In this document: positions 35,790 to 47,109 of the stretch, in pieces
Layout of the letters: each line of letters begins with the position of its first letter
Numbering within the stretch: position 1 is the stretch's first letter
From: Tretioscincus oriximinensis
Taxonomy: Eukaryota > Chordata > Lepidosauria > Squamata > Gymnophthalmidae
Length of the DNA stretch: 64,000 nucleotides
Reading direction: 5' to 3'
Assembly (NCBI GenBank): GCA_022410635.1
Contig: JAJVDF010000194.1
Coordinates: forward strand, 1,466,576-1,530,575
Made by a program: the position numbers and the translations under genes
Notes under the pieces: model-generated
The model's database searches: none
What the model saw: only the letters and a program-made list of their open reading frames with translations
Told to the model about the DNA's origin: nothing

Positions 35790-38080
35790 CCAGTTATTAT
35801 CACCCATCTGCTAGCAACACATGAGATTTGCACTTAGAGTGATGGCTCCTCCCTGCAAGGATGAGAGACCCATTCAGATGGTCCATCCCTGGAGACGTAT
35901 CGAATCCAGATGTTTCGTGAACACCTTGGGGGCTTTCCCGGTTGGCATGGATGNCTCTCCTGTTGAAGCTCTGGTCTCCGTTTAGAATCAGGAGANGATC
36001 AGGGCTATTGGCACGATGGCTCCCAAGTGTCCTTGGCATATCTGTGGAGCTCATAGAGCACCCTGGTATTCTGGGGAGTTAAGGGTGATGAAGCAGGAAG
36101 ACCAAGAATCACCCTGCAAGAATCTGACTGAACATGGGTTAGAGCATATTATAATGCCTAGCAGGTGGCGGTGGTGGCAGCGAAAAAAAATTATTTCTCT
36201 TCTACCATTGCGTTCTCGAGTAGCCATTTAGCAGAGCTCTTTCGAGTGGTGAATGGCCTGATAAGATCTAGTCCGGGAGAGCAAGGGCAAAGCCCAACCA
36301 ATATCTGTTGTGACAAATTTGTTAGGCACTTTGAGGGCAAAGTCGCTCAGATTCGGGAGGGATTGTACATCACTCTTGTGAGTAGCCTAGAGGGAGTGTC
36401 TAGAGAACTGTCTGGTCCAGTTATCTTGGATTAGTTTCAACTATTGCAGCCTGAGGATGTGAACAAGCTGCTTGTTGGGGTTCTGCCAATGTCGTGCTCT
36501 CTGGATCCTTGCCCCTCCTGGCTGATGAAAGCCAGTTGGCAGGGTATGACCAGGTGGGTCCAGGGTGTGGTGAACACTTCTTTGAGGGATCCGGTGGCCC
36601 CGCCAGCTCTTAAAGAGGCGGTGGTGCACCCTCTCCTTAAGAAGCCTTCTCTGGATCCAGAACAGTTAAACATCTACCACCCGGTGGCCAACATATCTTT
36701 TCTGGGCAAGGTACTTGAGAGGACTGTGGCTGTTTAACTGCAGACATGAAACGGATTATCTAGACTCACTTCAATCTGGCTTCAGTCCTAGTCATGGCAC
36801 AGAAACCGCCTTGGTTGCCCTGGTTGATGAACTTCAAGAGAGGGACGGGGGCAATGCGACCCTGTTGGTTCTCCTGGACTTCTCAGTCCATGGTATCCTC
36901 CTGGAGAGGCTATGGAGTTCAGGAGTTGATAGCAATGCATTGCAGTGGTTACGCTCTTATCTCCAAGGCTGCTTCCAGAGAGTGTGTGTGTGNGGGGGAG
37001 TCTTGCTTGACACCCTGGGAGCTCACTTGTGGGGTTCCTCAGCGGTCAATCCTCTCCCCCATGCTGCTTAACCAAATGAAGCCACTGGGAGAGGTCATCA
37101 GGAGATTTGGTGTAAAGTATCATCAATACGCAGATGACAGCTCTATCTGTCTGTCCCATCTCAATCAGGAGAGTTGGCTGAAGTGCTTGACAGGTGTCTG
37201 GAGGCAGTGATGGATTGGATGGGGGGCAATAAATTGAAGTTGAATCCAGACACAACGGTGGTGCTGTGTGTTGGAGCATCCTGAGTTTGTGAAGTGGGGA
37301 GGCGCCCTGTCCTTGATGGGGTAGAATTGCCCTGTGAAGGATGGGTGCGAAATCTGGGGATGCTTCTAGACTCTGCACTGTCATTTGAAAATCAGGTGGA
37401 GGCAGTGGCCAGGAGTGCCTACTTCCAGTTACATCTGGTTCGCCAGTTATGGCCACTTCTGAACAGGGATGATTTAGCCACAGTAATCCACCCTCTGGTA
37501 ACTTCCAGGTTGGACTATTGTAATGCGTTCTATATGGGGCTGCCCTTGAAAATGGTTTGGAAGCTGCAGTTGGTGCAGAATGCAGCAGCTAGACTGCTGA
37601 CCAGAAGGCTGGCCAGACACACATCANGCTGGTCTTGAAAGAGTTGCACTGGCTGCCACTCCACTACCGAGCCCAATTCAAGGTGCTGATTTTAATTTAT
37701 AAGGCCCTAAATAACTTAGGGCCCTAATATCTAAAGGAACGCCTTCTCCCATACCAACCTGCCCGTGCCTTAAGATCTGCAGGGGAGGCCCTCCTGGTTG
37801 TACCAGCCCTGTCAACAGCCAGTAGAGTGGGAACCCAGGCTAGGGCCTTCTCATGGTTTCCCCGAGTCTTTTAGAATAGTCTCCCCTTCGAGGTGTGCCT
37901 GTCATCATCGTTGTATGGTTAGAAGATCCTTGAATATGCACCTATTTCTCCTGGCCTTTGGCTGAAGAGAATGTTCATTTTTGCCCCCACTTTTAGATAT
38001 TGCTTTTATACTGTTTTTAATCTGTTAATTTCGTGGTGATATTTTATTGTTCGCCGCCCTGAGACCTTCAGATTAAACCA
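35790..38080 (+). mobile_element. L2-clade LINE, 5'-truncated, plus strand
   Basis: About 2.3 kb covering the end of the endonuclease region, a linker, the reverse transcriptase and the 3' end. It ends GCCGCCCTGAGACCTTC at about 38056-38072, the same 3' sequence as the minus-strand copy at 18548 and as the SINE at 52320. The tail after this point is lost. Several frameshifts and N bases are present. It aligns with the other L2 copy over the reverse transcriptase and C-terminus. Confidence 0.9.
35800..37965 (+). pseudogene. L2-clade ORF2 remnant
   Basis: In order, spread over frames: an endonuclease tail with APWYSGEL (about 36050), a linker with FRVVNGLIRSSPGEQG (36235-36295), reverse transcriptase segments ANISFLGKVLERTV (about 36690) and LQSGFSPSHGTETALVALV (about 36770), then QYADD at about 37125. 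The C-terminal block carries QVEAVARSAYFQ (about 37395) and ends near 37965. The first catalytic block reads LLDFSVHGILLERL where the minus-strand copy has LDLSAAFDTIDH. The AAFDT part with its aspartate is deleted, so this copy could not encode an active enzyme. Confidence 0.88.
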
Positions 38081-38317
38081 ATTATCAGCATGAAAGCCAT
38101 GAAGATCTGCTTCATATATGCATGGGTGCTGAAGTCTGCAACATCACATCTAAATATTATTTTAGCCAGTTCAAAGGCAGTGGAGTAGCAGAACAGGTGA
38201 TACAGAGTCTCCATGTGTGCTCAAAAAACTCATTTTCTTTAAAGGTTTGAATTTGCTGGAAAGTCTGGTTATTCAGGAGCTGCTAATAACTATGTTTATG
38301 TTCTTGGAGTATTTGTG

Positions 38318-39292
38318 GGCAGCTCCATGAAAGTGTCAACCTAGCGTTCATCAGCAGCAAAAAAAAAAAGAAGCAAATTCAGTGTTAGGGATCAAAAGAA
38401 AAGGAATCAAAAACAAGTCGCAAGTATTGTTAGCCTCTTTATACATTTGTAGTGTGGCCACATTTGTAATATTGTGTATAATTTGGGTCACCACATCTCA
38501 AAAAAGATTTTGTGGAACTAGAGAAGGTGCAGAAAAGGGCAACAGAAAAGGTGCAGAAAAGGGCAAAAGATCAAGAGACTGGAGCACCTCCCTTATGAAA
38601 TCAGGCTGGAACATTTGGGGCTCTTCAGCCTTGAAAGATGGCATTTAAGAAGTGATCTCATTGAACTGTATAAAATCTTGCATGGGGTGGATAAAATGAA
38701 TAGAGAAATAATATTTTCTCTATTACACAACACTAGGACCAGAGGGCATTTCTTGAAACTAATGAACAGAAGAGTGAGGACAGAAAAAGAAAAGTATTTT
38801 TTCACCCAGAGGGTCTTTGGCCTCTGGAATTTACTTCTAGAAGAAGTGGTGGTAACTAGCAGCCTGGATAGCTTTAAGACATATTCAATAAGTACATGGC
38901 TGCCTAAAAATAGCTACTAGGTTCATGGCTTTATTTAGGCAAAACGTTGCTACCGGTAGTACTAAGAAGATACTAATATCTTCTATTGCTTATATTATTG
39001 TAAAACCAAAAGGAGCTGAGGGAAGAGGGGAGTAAAATAAATAAATAAAATAAGTAAATTACATCCTACAGGCAAAATACAGCCTAAATCCGGCCCTGAT
39101 GTTTTGATAGTGCCTTCGGGATGGGCCAACAGGCAATATTCCTGGAATACCATTTGCAGGGAGTCAGGATGAAGATTTTGCTTTCTTTTGTTTCAGATTG
39201 CCCAAGAGCAATTGATGGGCCATTGTGTGAGACAGAATACTACATGGGCTCTGGCCCCATTCAGCAGGTTTCCTCTTGTTTACAAATATGTA
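38318..39292 (+). mobile_element. CR1 3' fragment interrupted by a hAT MITE
   Basis: The left piece (38318-38923) matches the last quarter of CR1 ORF2: GFFSLERW-type text appears as GLFSLERWHLRSDLIELYKI, then EKYFFTQRVFGLWNLL. The right piece (39107-39292) matches the CR1 3' untranslated end, including ATACCATTTGCAGGGAGTCA and GTGTGAGACAGAATAC. A 24-bp local duplication around CAGAAAAGGTGCAGAAAAGG is at 38531-38566. A MITE at 38924-39098 separates the pieces. Confidence 0.85.
38924..39098. mobile_element. hAT-type MITE (175 bp), second copy, nested in CR1
   Basis: The left end CATGGCTTTATTTAGGC and the right end, reversed, CAGGGCCGGATTTAGGC match the ends of the element at 22629-22758. Inside, GGAGTAAAATAAATAAATAA is the reverse complement of the core of that copy, so the two lie in opposite orientation. 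The flanking octamers do not match well (ACTAGGTT against ATGTTTTG), so the duplication has decayed or the boundary is slightly off. The insertion splits a CR1 3' end. Confidence 0.75.
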
Positions 39293-40084
39293 TTTTAGCT
39301 ATTGCAGGAGCCACTTTCGTTTATTCCAACATTGTTATTTCCCCAATGGCAGCCATTGAAGTGCTCCCAGAAGTTTACAAAAATAAGTTATGAAAAGCAT
39401 TGTGGCAACTGTTGTCTGGCCTTGGTATCTTATATTAAATGTTATTCTGCTTTTTGGGGTGGGTAGGGTTCTCTTTCCATTTAGAATCATTGTTATTGAT
39501 TTCTACTGCTATTTTCTGTTCTCCACTCCATTATCTAAGTCTTCTAAAAAGCCACGGCCTGTCATGTCTAGGGAATTGTATATTTTGTGTTTGATAATGA
39601 TGCCATCATAGTTACTTTTCCCCTGTCCCTCTCTTTACATTACTTCTACTTTTGTTATTCTTCCAGGCGCTAGCACTACTGGATAGAAAGTAATCGGCAG
39701 GAGCTAATTCAACCTGAACAGTGATGACCGTTGAATGAAGCTGTTCTGACTGAATCGTGGCTCTCCAGGTAGTGTCAAAACACTATGTTTTGTTGTGATT
39801 TCAAGCCTGTCATAACCCCAAATTGCTATCACAATGTATCAGGTCTGTGAAGAGTGTTGATCTGACAGAAACTGCTCTGACATGGATTATTTTGTTTTTT
39901 ATATTTTTCATTAAAAAAATCACTAACTATACCTTTTGCACTATACTTTAAAAGGGAGACAAGTTAAAGATGTTAATTTAATCCTCAAGGAACAACTGAA
40001 GGCATGGCTAGCCTTCTTCTGAAGGCTTCTTACTAACCATTCTTTCCTTAATTCTATTCTTAGAAGACCATCCAACACTCAATA
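39293..40084. other. Non-coding stretch between two CR1 copies
   Basis: AT-rich, with no recognisable frame. The frame at 39390-39611 plus has no known motif. Confidence 0.5.
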
Positions 40085-42826
40085 AGCAAATGAAACATGG
40101 GGTAAAGCTGACAGGAGCTGGGCAGCATCTGGTTCGAGATAGTTTAAATGTAAGGGCAATTGCTGAGGAAAAGAATTTTGCAGATAATATAGTATCGGAG
40201 AGGGAACCCCGATGTAGTATTCAAGTAAAAAGCTGTAATGAGCAAACTGTGGTTTCTCACAAATTTACAGGGCACCAGAGTAGGGCATATAAATGCAAAT
40301 GCCTGAAGCCTCTGAGCAAAAATAGGGGAGTTGGAATGCTTAGTGAATGACAATAATGTCGATATTATTGGCATAACTGAAACAGAAGAAAACCAATGGG
40401 ATACAGTAATCCCAGATTACAAACTACACAGAAAAGATAGGAAAGGGAGACCTGGAATTTCCAAGTAAAACAGACCCATCCACTGAACCACTGTGGATAA
40501 CATTATCAGGTCAGAAAACAAGACTAATATTGGGAGTATGCTACCAGCCTCCTAACCAAACACCTGAAAGCGATACTCATTTGGAACATGAGGTCATTGA
40601 AGCTTCCAAAAAGGGAAGGGTAGTAATAATGGGAGACTTCAACTATCCACACATTGATTGGGTAAACTTTTATTCAACATATGAAAAAAAAATCTTAAAC
40701 ATTCTAACTGATTGCTTCCTAGAACAGGTGGTTTTAGAACCAACCAGGGGCAAGGGAACCTGGTTTTAGTCCTAAGGCTTATCCTAGTAAGGAGAACAGA
40801 AGGCAAACTGTGGCAAATCAAATGCAAGGTGGTAGTCAGNGATGCGAAGAAAACCTTTGAGGAGCATATTACAAAGAATAGTAAAAGAAATAATGATTTT
40901 TAAAAAATACATCAGAAATAAGAATCCTACCAGGAAAGTAGTCGGACCATTAGATAGCAATAGACAAAAGGGCATAATCCAGGAGGACGTGGAAATTGCA
41001 GAGAGGTTAAATGAGTTTTTTGCTTCAGTTTTCACTGAAGAAGACAGAGAATACTTACCCGCAACAGATTTAATCTTCTCAGGAAGAACACCAGAGGAAT
41101 TAAACAGGATAGAGATAACAAGGGAGGAGGTCCTTGCTAGTCTTAATAAGCTGAATATTAATAAATCCCCAGGGCCAGATGGCATTCACCCAAGAATTCT
41201 TAAAGAATTCAAATGCGAAATTGCTGAACTTCTAACCAAAATATTTAATCTTTCCTTAAGATCAGGCATAGTACCCATAGATTGGAGGGTAGCTAACGTA
41301 ACACCAATCTTCAAAAAAGGATCCCGGGGTGATCCCGGAAATATAGACCCATCGGTTTAACATCTATTTCAGGCAAAGTGCTGGAAACCGTAATTAAGGA
41401 GAAAATTACTAAACACATGGAGAAGCACGTATTGCTGAATGAAACTCAGCATGGCCTCTGCAAAGGGAAATCATGCCTTACTAACTTGCTAGAATTCTTT
41501 AAGAGTGTTAACAAACATGTAGATAAAGGGGATCCAGTTGATATTGTCTATCTAGATTTTCAGAAGGCTTTTGATAAAGTCCCTCATCAAAGGCTCCAAA
41601 AAAAGCTCCACACTCATGGTATAAGAGGTCAGACTTTGTCCTGGATTGGAAACTGACTAAAAGATAGAAAACAGAGAGTAGTAATAAATGGACAGTTCTC
41701 TGAGTAGAAAGAGGTAAGAAGTGGGATATCCCAGGGATCTGTACTGCGACCCTTGCTTTTCAATATATTTATAAATGATCTGGATGCCGAGGTAAATAGT
41801 GAAGTAGCCAAGTTTGCTGATGACACTAAATTGTTCAGGGTAGTGAAAACTGAAAATGATTGCAAGGCACTCCAGAGTGATCTATTGAAATTCGCTGAGT
41901 GGGCATCAAAGTGGCAAATGCACTTCAATTTAAGCAAGGGCAAGGTCATGCACATTGGAGCAAAGAACCCCAACTACTCCTACCACCTGATGGGAACCAA
42001 ACTTTCTGTGACTGAGCAAGAAAAGGATCTTGGGGTGTTGGTGGACAATTCAATGAAAATGTCAACCCAGTGTGCAGCAGCAGCAAAAAAGGCAAATTCC
42101 ATGTTGGGGAAAATTAGGAAAGGAATTGAAAACAAGTCAACAAATGTTGTTTTGCCGCTTTATAAATCTGTGATGAGTCCACATTTGGAATACTGTGTAC
42201 AATTCTGGTCACCACATCTCAAGAGGGATATTTTGGAACTGGAGAAAAGTCCAACAAAAATGACCAAGGGTCTGGTGCACCTCCCTTATGAAGTCAGGCT
42301 GCAACGTCTGGACCTNTTCAGCCTCGAAAGGCGACGTTTGAGAGGTGATCTGATTGAAGTGTACAAAATCATGCATCGGATGGACAGGGTGAATAGAGAA
42401 AAAATGTTTTCTCTATCACACAACACAAGGACCAGAGGGCACTCCTTAAAACTGATGGGTAGAAAAGTGAGAACAGACAAAGGAAAATATTTTTTCACTC
42501 AGAGGGTCATCGGCCTGTTGACTTTACTTCCTGAAGAGGTGGTGGTAGCTAACAGCTTGAATAGTTTCAAGACAGGACTAGATAGGTTTATGGACACCAA
42601 GGGTATAAATGGGTACTAGAATGGATGTTGCCTCCAGGATGGAGCAACAGGCAGGACTCCTGGAATACCATTTGCAGAGAGTCATGAACAGGAGCATATT
42701 TTGCTTTCCTCTGTTAAGACTGCCCAGGTGCATCTGGTGGGCCTCTGTGTGAGACAGAATGCTGGATTTGATGGTCTGTCGCCTTATCCAGTATGGCTCT
42801 TCTTATGTTCTTATGAGATTTGGAAT
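40085..42826 (+). mobile_element. CR1-clade LINE with much of ORF2, plus strand
   Basis: This is the longest element in the window, about 2.7 kb. It starts upstream of the endonuclease (the ORF1/ORF2 boundary region may be included), runs through endonuclease and reverse transcriptase, and ends with the 3' terminus CTTCTTATGTTCTTATG at about 42806-42822. Compared with the minus-strand copy at 6313-8945 it keeps more of the 5' side but lacks about 360 bp inside the endonuclease at about 40771. Confidence 0.94.
40281..42619 (+). pseudogene. CR1 ORF2, broken by stops, a frameshift and a 360-bp deletion
   Basis: The endonuclease start is NVDIIGITET (about 40355), then GVCYQPPNQTPESDTHLEHE and GDFNYPHIDW (about 40640). 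After LEPTRGKG the reading jumps to the linker, so the SDH-containing end of the endonuclease is deleted. The reverse transcriptase shows SPGPDGIHPRIL (about 41170), VDIVYLDFQKAFDKVPHQ (41538-41591) and the catalytic FADDTKLF (about 41812). The C-terminal part runs to a stop at 42617-42619. Stops occur near 41656 and 41706, and frames change near 41340. The reverse transcriptase core residues are kept, unlike the minus-strand copy, but the gene is not translatable as one protein. Confidence 0.92.
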
Positions 42827-43809
42827 AAATTGTAAGAACAGTGTATATTTAATTATTTAAGATTGTTTTGCTGACAAATGATTCTATGAAAGAAGGTTTA
42901 TAGAACTGTTTGCACTGTTAAATAGGAATTGGCCACAGTGATTTTAATTTAGGATTTAATGTTATTACAAGAAGCTCAATCATGATCATTATCTCTAGTG
43001 GAGAGAATTGTGAAGAATTTGTCAAGAGAGGAGTAACTACTAATGACAGAATGTCAAGATACAAGCACAGTAGAGTTAAAAGGGCACTGGGACAGGGACA
43101 TTAAGCCCATATTAACAAGTAGTAGCAGCAGGGATAAAATTGATAAACAGGATCGGTGGGCTTCAGTACAATTGAAATAATCGAAAACAAAATGTGTATG
43201 TAGATGGTTACAAGATGCNATATTTAATAGCTTTTAAAAATATGATAAGAAACGTGTCCACTTTAAAATATTAGCTGATTTATCAAAAATAGTAAAAAAA
43301 AAAAAAGGTTATTGGACAGGTTATCAATGATGAGCTAGAATAATAGAATTTAGGGTATATTGATAAGCAAATGTATAGTGGACCCCAAAAGTAAGCTAAA
43401 AGATCTGATAACCAGAGAAACATACAGTTTCACATGGTGGAAGTTTTATCTTTCTGACAATTAACAAGATTTACTGAGGTAGCCCTGGCCCTTCCTTCAA
43501 CCCCATTTCCTACCTTACTATTGGTGCAGGTGGATAATGCATTATCTGCACTGTGCTACAGTGTTTCAGGAACTAAGGTCAGCAGAGGAGGTTCAGCTGG
43601 GTGAGCCATGATACATGGTGCCGCAAGCAGCTCCACATCTGACTCCTTCATCACTGTCATGGGCACTGAGAGTGAGGGCAGCCTGCTAGGCAATGCGAGT
43701 TGTCGAACCCCACCCCATCAAGCTCAACACCTTTGGAAACACCTCCCTTTCTCCACAGGTGAGCATAGAACAGGGGGAGGGGTGGACACGTTTTCAATGG
43801 TGTGCAGCC
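42827..43809. other. Non-coding stretch before the Gypsy remnant
   Basis: AT-rich, with a poly-A run near 43298. From about 43480 to 43800 the base composition rises in GC and the frame that holds the Gypsy chromodomain is open from 43693. The upstream part has no recognisable integrase motif, so the link to the Gypsy element is uncertain. Confidence 0.5.
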
Positions 43810-43956
43810 CTGCAGTATTTGGTTCACTGGAAAGGCTATCCAATTTCTGATTGCTCCTGGGTCCCCACACTTCTAAAATGTTTTAATTCCAATTACCCTG
43901 ATAAGCCTGTCCTTACTTATTTTTTGTTGATGATGCTGTCTTTTTTGTTTTGGTAG
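43810..43956 (+). pseudogene. Chromodomain end of a Gypsy (chromovirus) integrase
   Basis: The translation reads QYLVHWKGYPISDCSWVP, then FNSNYPDKP. The YLVHWKGY-x-SWVP core followed by a phenylalanine-rich helix and a YPDKP-like end is the chromodomain found at the integrase C-terminus of chromovirus-type Gypsy LTR retrotransposons, where it steers integration to particular chromatin. The gag-pol body, including protease, reverse transcriptase and the catalytic core of integrase, is missing upstream. The polypurine tract and LTR follow directly, as expected at the 3' end of such an element. Fragment, non-functional. Confidence 0.85.
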
Positions 43957-43969
43957 CAACGCCTGGTTA

Positions 43970-44229
43970 GGAGGGGGGATAATGTTAGTAGTGAGTAATA
44001 GCACTTTATCTTTTGTTTATTAATTCCTACGCATTGGGCTCGGTTAAATGGGAAATGCCATTTTAATTTGAATTGTTTTGTGTATTAGAGGATGAGTCCC
44101 TGCTGAGAATATAAATAGCAGATATTAATAGCTCTGAATCACTTTGAATCTTTTATTGTATTGTTCATTGATGTATGTTGTTCTAATAAATGATTAAGAA
44201 AGATTCAGCTCTCTGACCCTTGCTTAGCA
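43970..44229 (+). mobile_element. Polypurine tract and 3' LTR of the Gypsy element
   Basis: GGAGGGGGGATAA (43970-43982) is a polypurine tract, the primer site for plus-strand synthesis. The LTR starts TGTTAG at 43983 and probably ends TTAGCA at about 44229, obeying the TG...CA rule; length about 247 bp. Inside are a TATA-like TATAAATA (44110-44117) and a poly-A signal AATAAA (44185-44190), in promoter-then-polyadenylation order. No 5' LTR is found in the window. The right boundary is inferred from the CA rule only. Confidence 0.75.
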
Positions 44230-44267
44230 TATGCAGAAAGAGCATATGCTATGTGGGGTTGGCAGTA

Positions 44268-44452
44268 GGCTGACCAGATGACCCCTTTTGGGGGGGTGAA
44301 AACCCAGTTTTGGGGTGACTCCCAGTTTTTTCTGAGGAACATTTTTTAAAAAAAAGATTTTTTTTCAATTTTTTTTTTCCTCAGAAAAAACGGGAGTTCA
44401 CCCCAAACCCGGGTTTTAAACCCACCACAAAAAAGGGGTCATCCGATCAGCC
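44268..44452. mobile_element. Palindromic TA-flanked MITE, copy 3 (185 bp)
   Basis: The ends are GGCTGACCAGATGACCCC and GGGGTCATCCGATCAGCC, flanked by TA at 44266-44267 and 44453-44454. It sits about 40 bp after the Gypsy LTR. Its right half is part of the 335-bp tandem duplication, so a lone right arm recurs at about 44705-44787. Confidence 0.87.
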
Positions 44453-45039
44453 TAGCAAAGGCAAGAGCTGGACTGCTGCTGTTGCCCTGCCCTTGCCAAT
44501 GAAGTTGTTTTCACCTGCCAGACAGGCAGTTCCGAGGCAGCCAAAGGTGGGACTGAGGAGGCAGAGGGGACTGAGGGAACCCCCAAGCGTTTTACCCAGG
44601 ATGAGAAGCATTTAGCAAGTGAGAAAAGGTTGGAGCAGCTTGGGTTGTGGGGGGTGGAGGCCGTTCCCCAGTCAAAAGGATCTGCTTAAAGGGCTGGGCG
44701 ATCTTTTTTTTTCCTCAGAAAAAACTGGGAGTCACCCCAAAACCGGGTTTTCAACCCACCCACAAAAAAGGGGTCATCCGATCAGCCTAGCAAAGGCAAG
44801 AGCTGGACTGCTGCTGTTGCCCTGCCCTTGCCAATGAAGTTGTTTTCACCTGCCAGACAGGCAGTTCCGAGGCAGCCAAAGGTGGGACTGAGGAGGCAGA
44901 GGGGACTGAGGGAACCCCCAAGCGTTTTACCCAGGATGAGAAGCATTTAGCAAGTGAGAAAAGGTTGGAGCAGCTTGGGTTGTGGGGGGTGGAGGCCGTT
45001 CCCCAGTCAAAAGGATCTGCTTAAAGGGCTGGGCGATCT
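44370..45039. repeat. 335-bp tandem duplication (two units)
   Basis: Unit 1 is about 44370-44704 and unit 2 about 44705-45039. From CCTAGCAAAGGC (44451 and 44786) to GGGCTGGGCGATC (44691 and 45026) the two units look identical over about 250 bp. Within the MITE arm they differ at several places (for example AACGGGAGTTCACC against AACTGGGAGTCACC). The junction lies in a poly-T run, so slippage or unequal exchange between T runs is a natural mechanism. It could also be an assembly artefact. Confidence 0.88.
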
Positions 45040-47101
45040 TTTTTTAACTGCAGATTAATTCTTGTAGCTGCAAAAGCAGCAAAAGGCCCATCTTTGCTCT
45101 TACCCAAGGCCAGGGCAATGGCAAACCACTTGCCAGGAAAACTGCCTAAGTGGAATCTGGGAGGCAATGCAAATTAAGATGCTAAATAAAGATGAAATTG
45201 GCATTGCCAAAACTGTTCACTTTCAAAAGTCAATCAGTTTTGTTTTAAGAGGCCTAGGTCCTGTCCACACTGAGCCTTTCAGAAATGTCCCTTCCTGTAA
45301 GCAGCAAAAACATTTCCTGTGGGCAGGGCTGGGGCATAGATTGGCTAAAGAGACTTCCTCCCTCTCAGTGATAGCTGCAGGGCAGGCTGGGAGCTGTAGT
45401 CTGCAGGTCAGCCCTCCAAAAAGACTGGGCAGAAGAGGCTACCTGCTGTTTGAACTACACTTCCCAGCAGGCTCCACCAAGAGCACAACAGCAGTTGTTT
45501 CATTCTCTTCACATTTGGGCTGCTGTTACTACTGCCAGCTTCTTGAAGCTGCTGGGCATCCAAGCTTTTATAATAAGCCCTTATCATTTTAATAAAACAG
45601 GGTAGAAAAGCAAGTAGAAGCACAACTTAAAAACATATCTCAAATGCATGTGAAAAAGTGATTTCTCCTCCGGTTGCTGCAAGCTTTTCTTACATATTTG
45701 GGAACTACTGACAAGTATATCCAAAATTTTGATTGTTTTTATTCAGTTCTGCAGCTGCCTCTCTTCTACAACCATGCCAAGTATAAAGCATAAATCCAGG
45801 CACAACAAATTCTGAGATTTATGAAGTCCCACTGGCTTACATCTGCTTGTCATCTCACTTGTCCCAAACTGCTGGTAGGAACTTATTAGATCTCCTTATA
45901 ATTGCAATGTGTGGAATTAAAATTATTATCTGGCCCCTACTGTGAAGACATACAATAAATCTGTCTGCATCTTTTTTTGTCTGACAATGAAATAAAATAA
46001 GTACACTTTGATTCTACTTTTAGTTAGCATTTAAGCATATAAAAGGCTGCGAGTCTAGAAAGAACAATGATATAGAAAAGCACAGTGAGGAATACAAATT
46101 CAAACAGTCTATTTGCATTATATTTTCTCAACACTGTGACCAAAATTAGGCAGTCATATTCATTTCCTGGCTTTTTGTCTTGTTTTGTAAAGTAATTCCG
46201 AAATCTAATGCACTATATAAATGATTAATAATGAACGTTGTGTCATTGTTCTGCTTTGGTTTTGCCTTTCCTTTCTGCAGGGTGCAGATATTTTGAACCT
46301 TTTATTATTTATCTTTCAATTCTTGAGTTCTCAGATACTCTCCTTATGGAAGCTGCTTGTTTTTCTTCTCCTTCTGTGTATTGGATCATGTTACTATGGT
46401 TACTCACTGCCATTACAGAGGGAGTTCTTATTTCTTAGCCATGCAACTTTGGAAGAAGTCAAACTGTGTATATACTCTAAATGAAATATATTAAGCGAAA
46501 AACAATTGAAGCTGTGAGTTGTTGGCTTTGGCCCTGGCATGATGAATAATAGCTGTTCACTGGATAATTAGAAATATTGGCTGTTTGGATTCACCTTTCA
46601 GATTTGTATTTGAAAACAAGACTGAGCATTAATCAGTATCTCAAGTAGGAAAAGCCAATCAGTATAACCCTTTTGTAGGGTATTTTAGATAAGTCCAAAT
46701 TTAAATGTTGCCTCTACGAGTCTGAACATTGAATGTAAATTATATTGCCTCTTTTGCCAATTAGCATCAAGACCCACCCACAGAAACATATTTTCTATTT
46801 TACAGGGGTGTATGAGTGTCTACAGTGATTTAATAGTTGGATTTCCCAGTAAACCAATAATCAGCTTTAAATCCCTCAATTTGCCAGTTTATATGACAAC
46901 CAGGTGAGGCAAATGCAATAGAAATTCAACTTTCAAGCAGATTATTGATCCCGTCTCAATAAATCTAGGGGCTTGGACTGTGGTTGTATGGAAGGAAATT
47001 CAACTGTCTTATACTCTCCCTAACAATGCTTTAAAAAACACAAACAAACACTAATTTATGTTGCTACCGAAATGACAACTATTTCTTAGACCATAAAGGG
47101 A
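45040..47101. other. Non-coding stretch, no gene recognised
   Basis: The frame at 45167-45592 plus is 141 codons but has no motif that I can place, and it spans the inverted repeat at 45381. Frames at 46221-46484 are hydrophobic because of T-richness. Confidence 0.5.
45381..45472. repeat. Inverted repeat with GGGAGCTGTAGT / ACTACACTTCCC arms
   Basis: GCAGGCTGGGAGCTGTAGT and ACTACACTTCCCAGCAGGC form a 19-bp imperfect palindrome around about 50 bp. Arms of the form ACTACAACTCCCAGCATG are common in vertebrate DNA transposon relics. I see no clear target duplication. Confidence 0.55.
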
Positions 47102-47109
47102 CTTATTGC

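Noticed and set aside
45167..45592. 141-codon plus-strand frame as a possible gene
   Set aside because: It spans an inverted repeat and shows no known domain.
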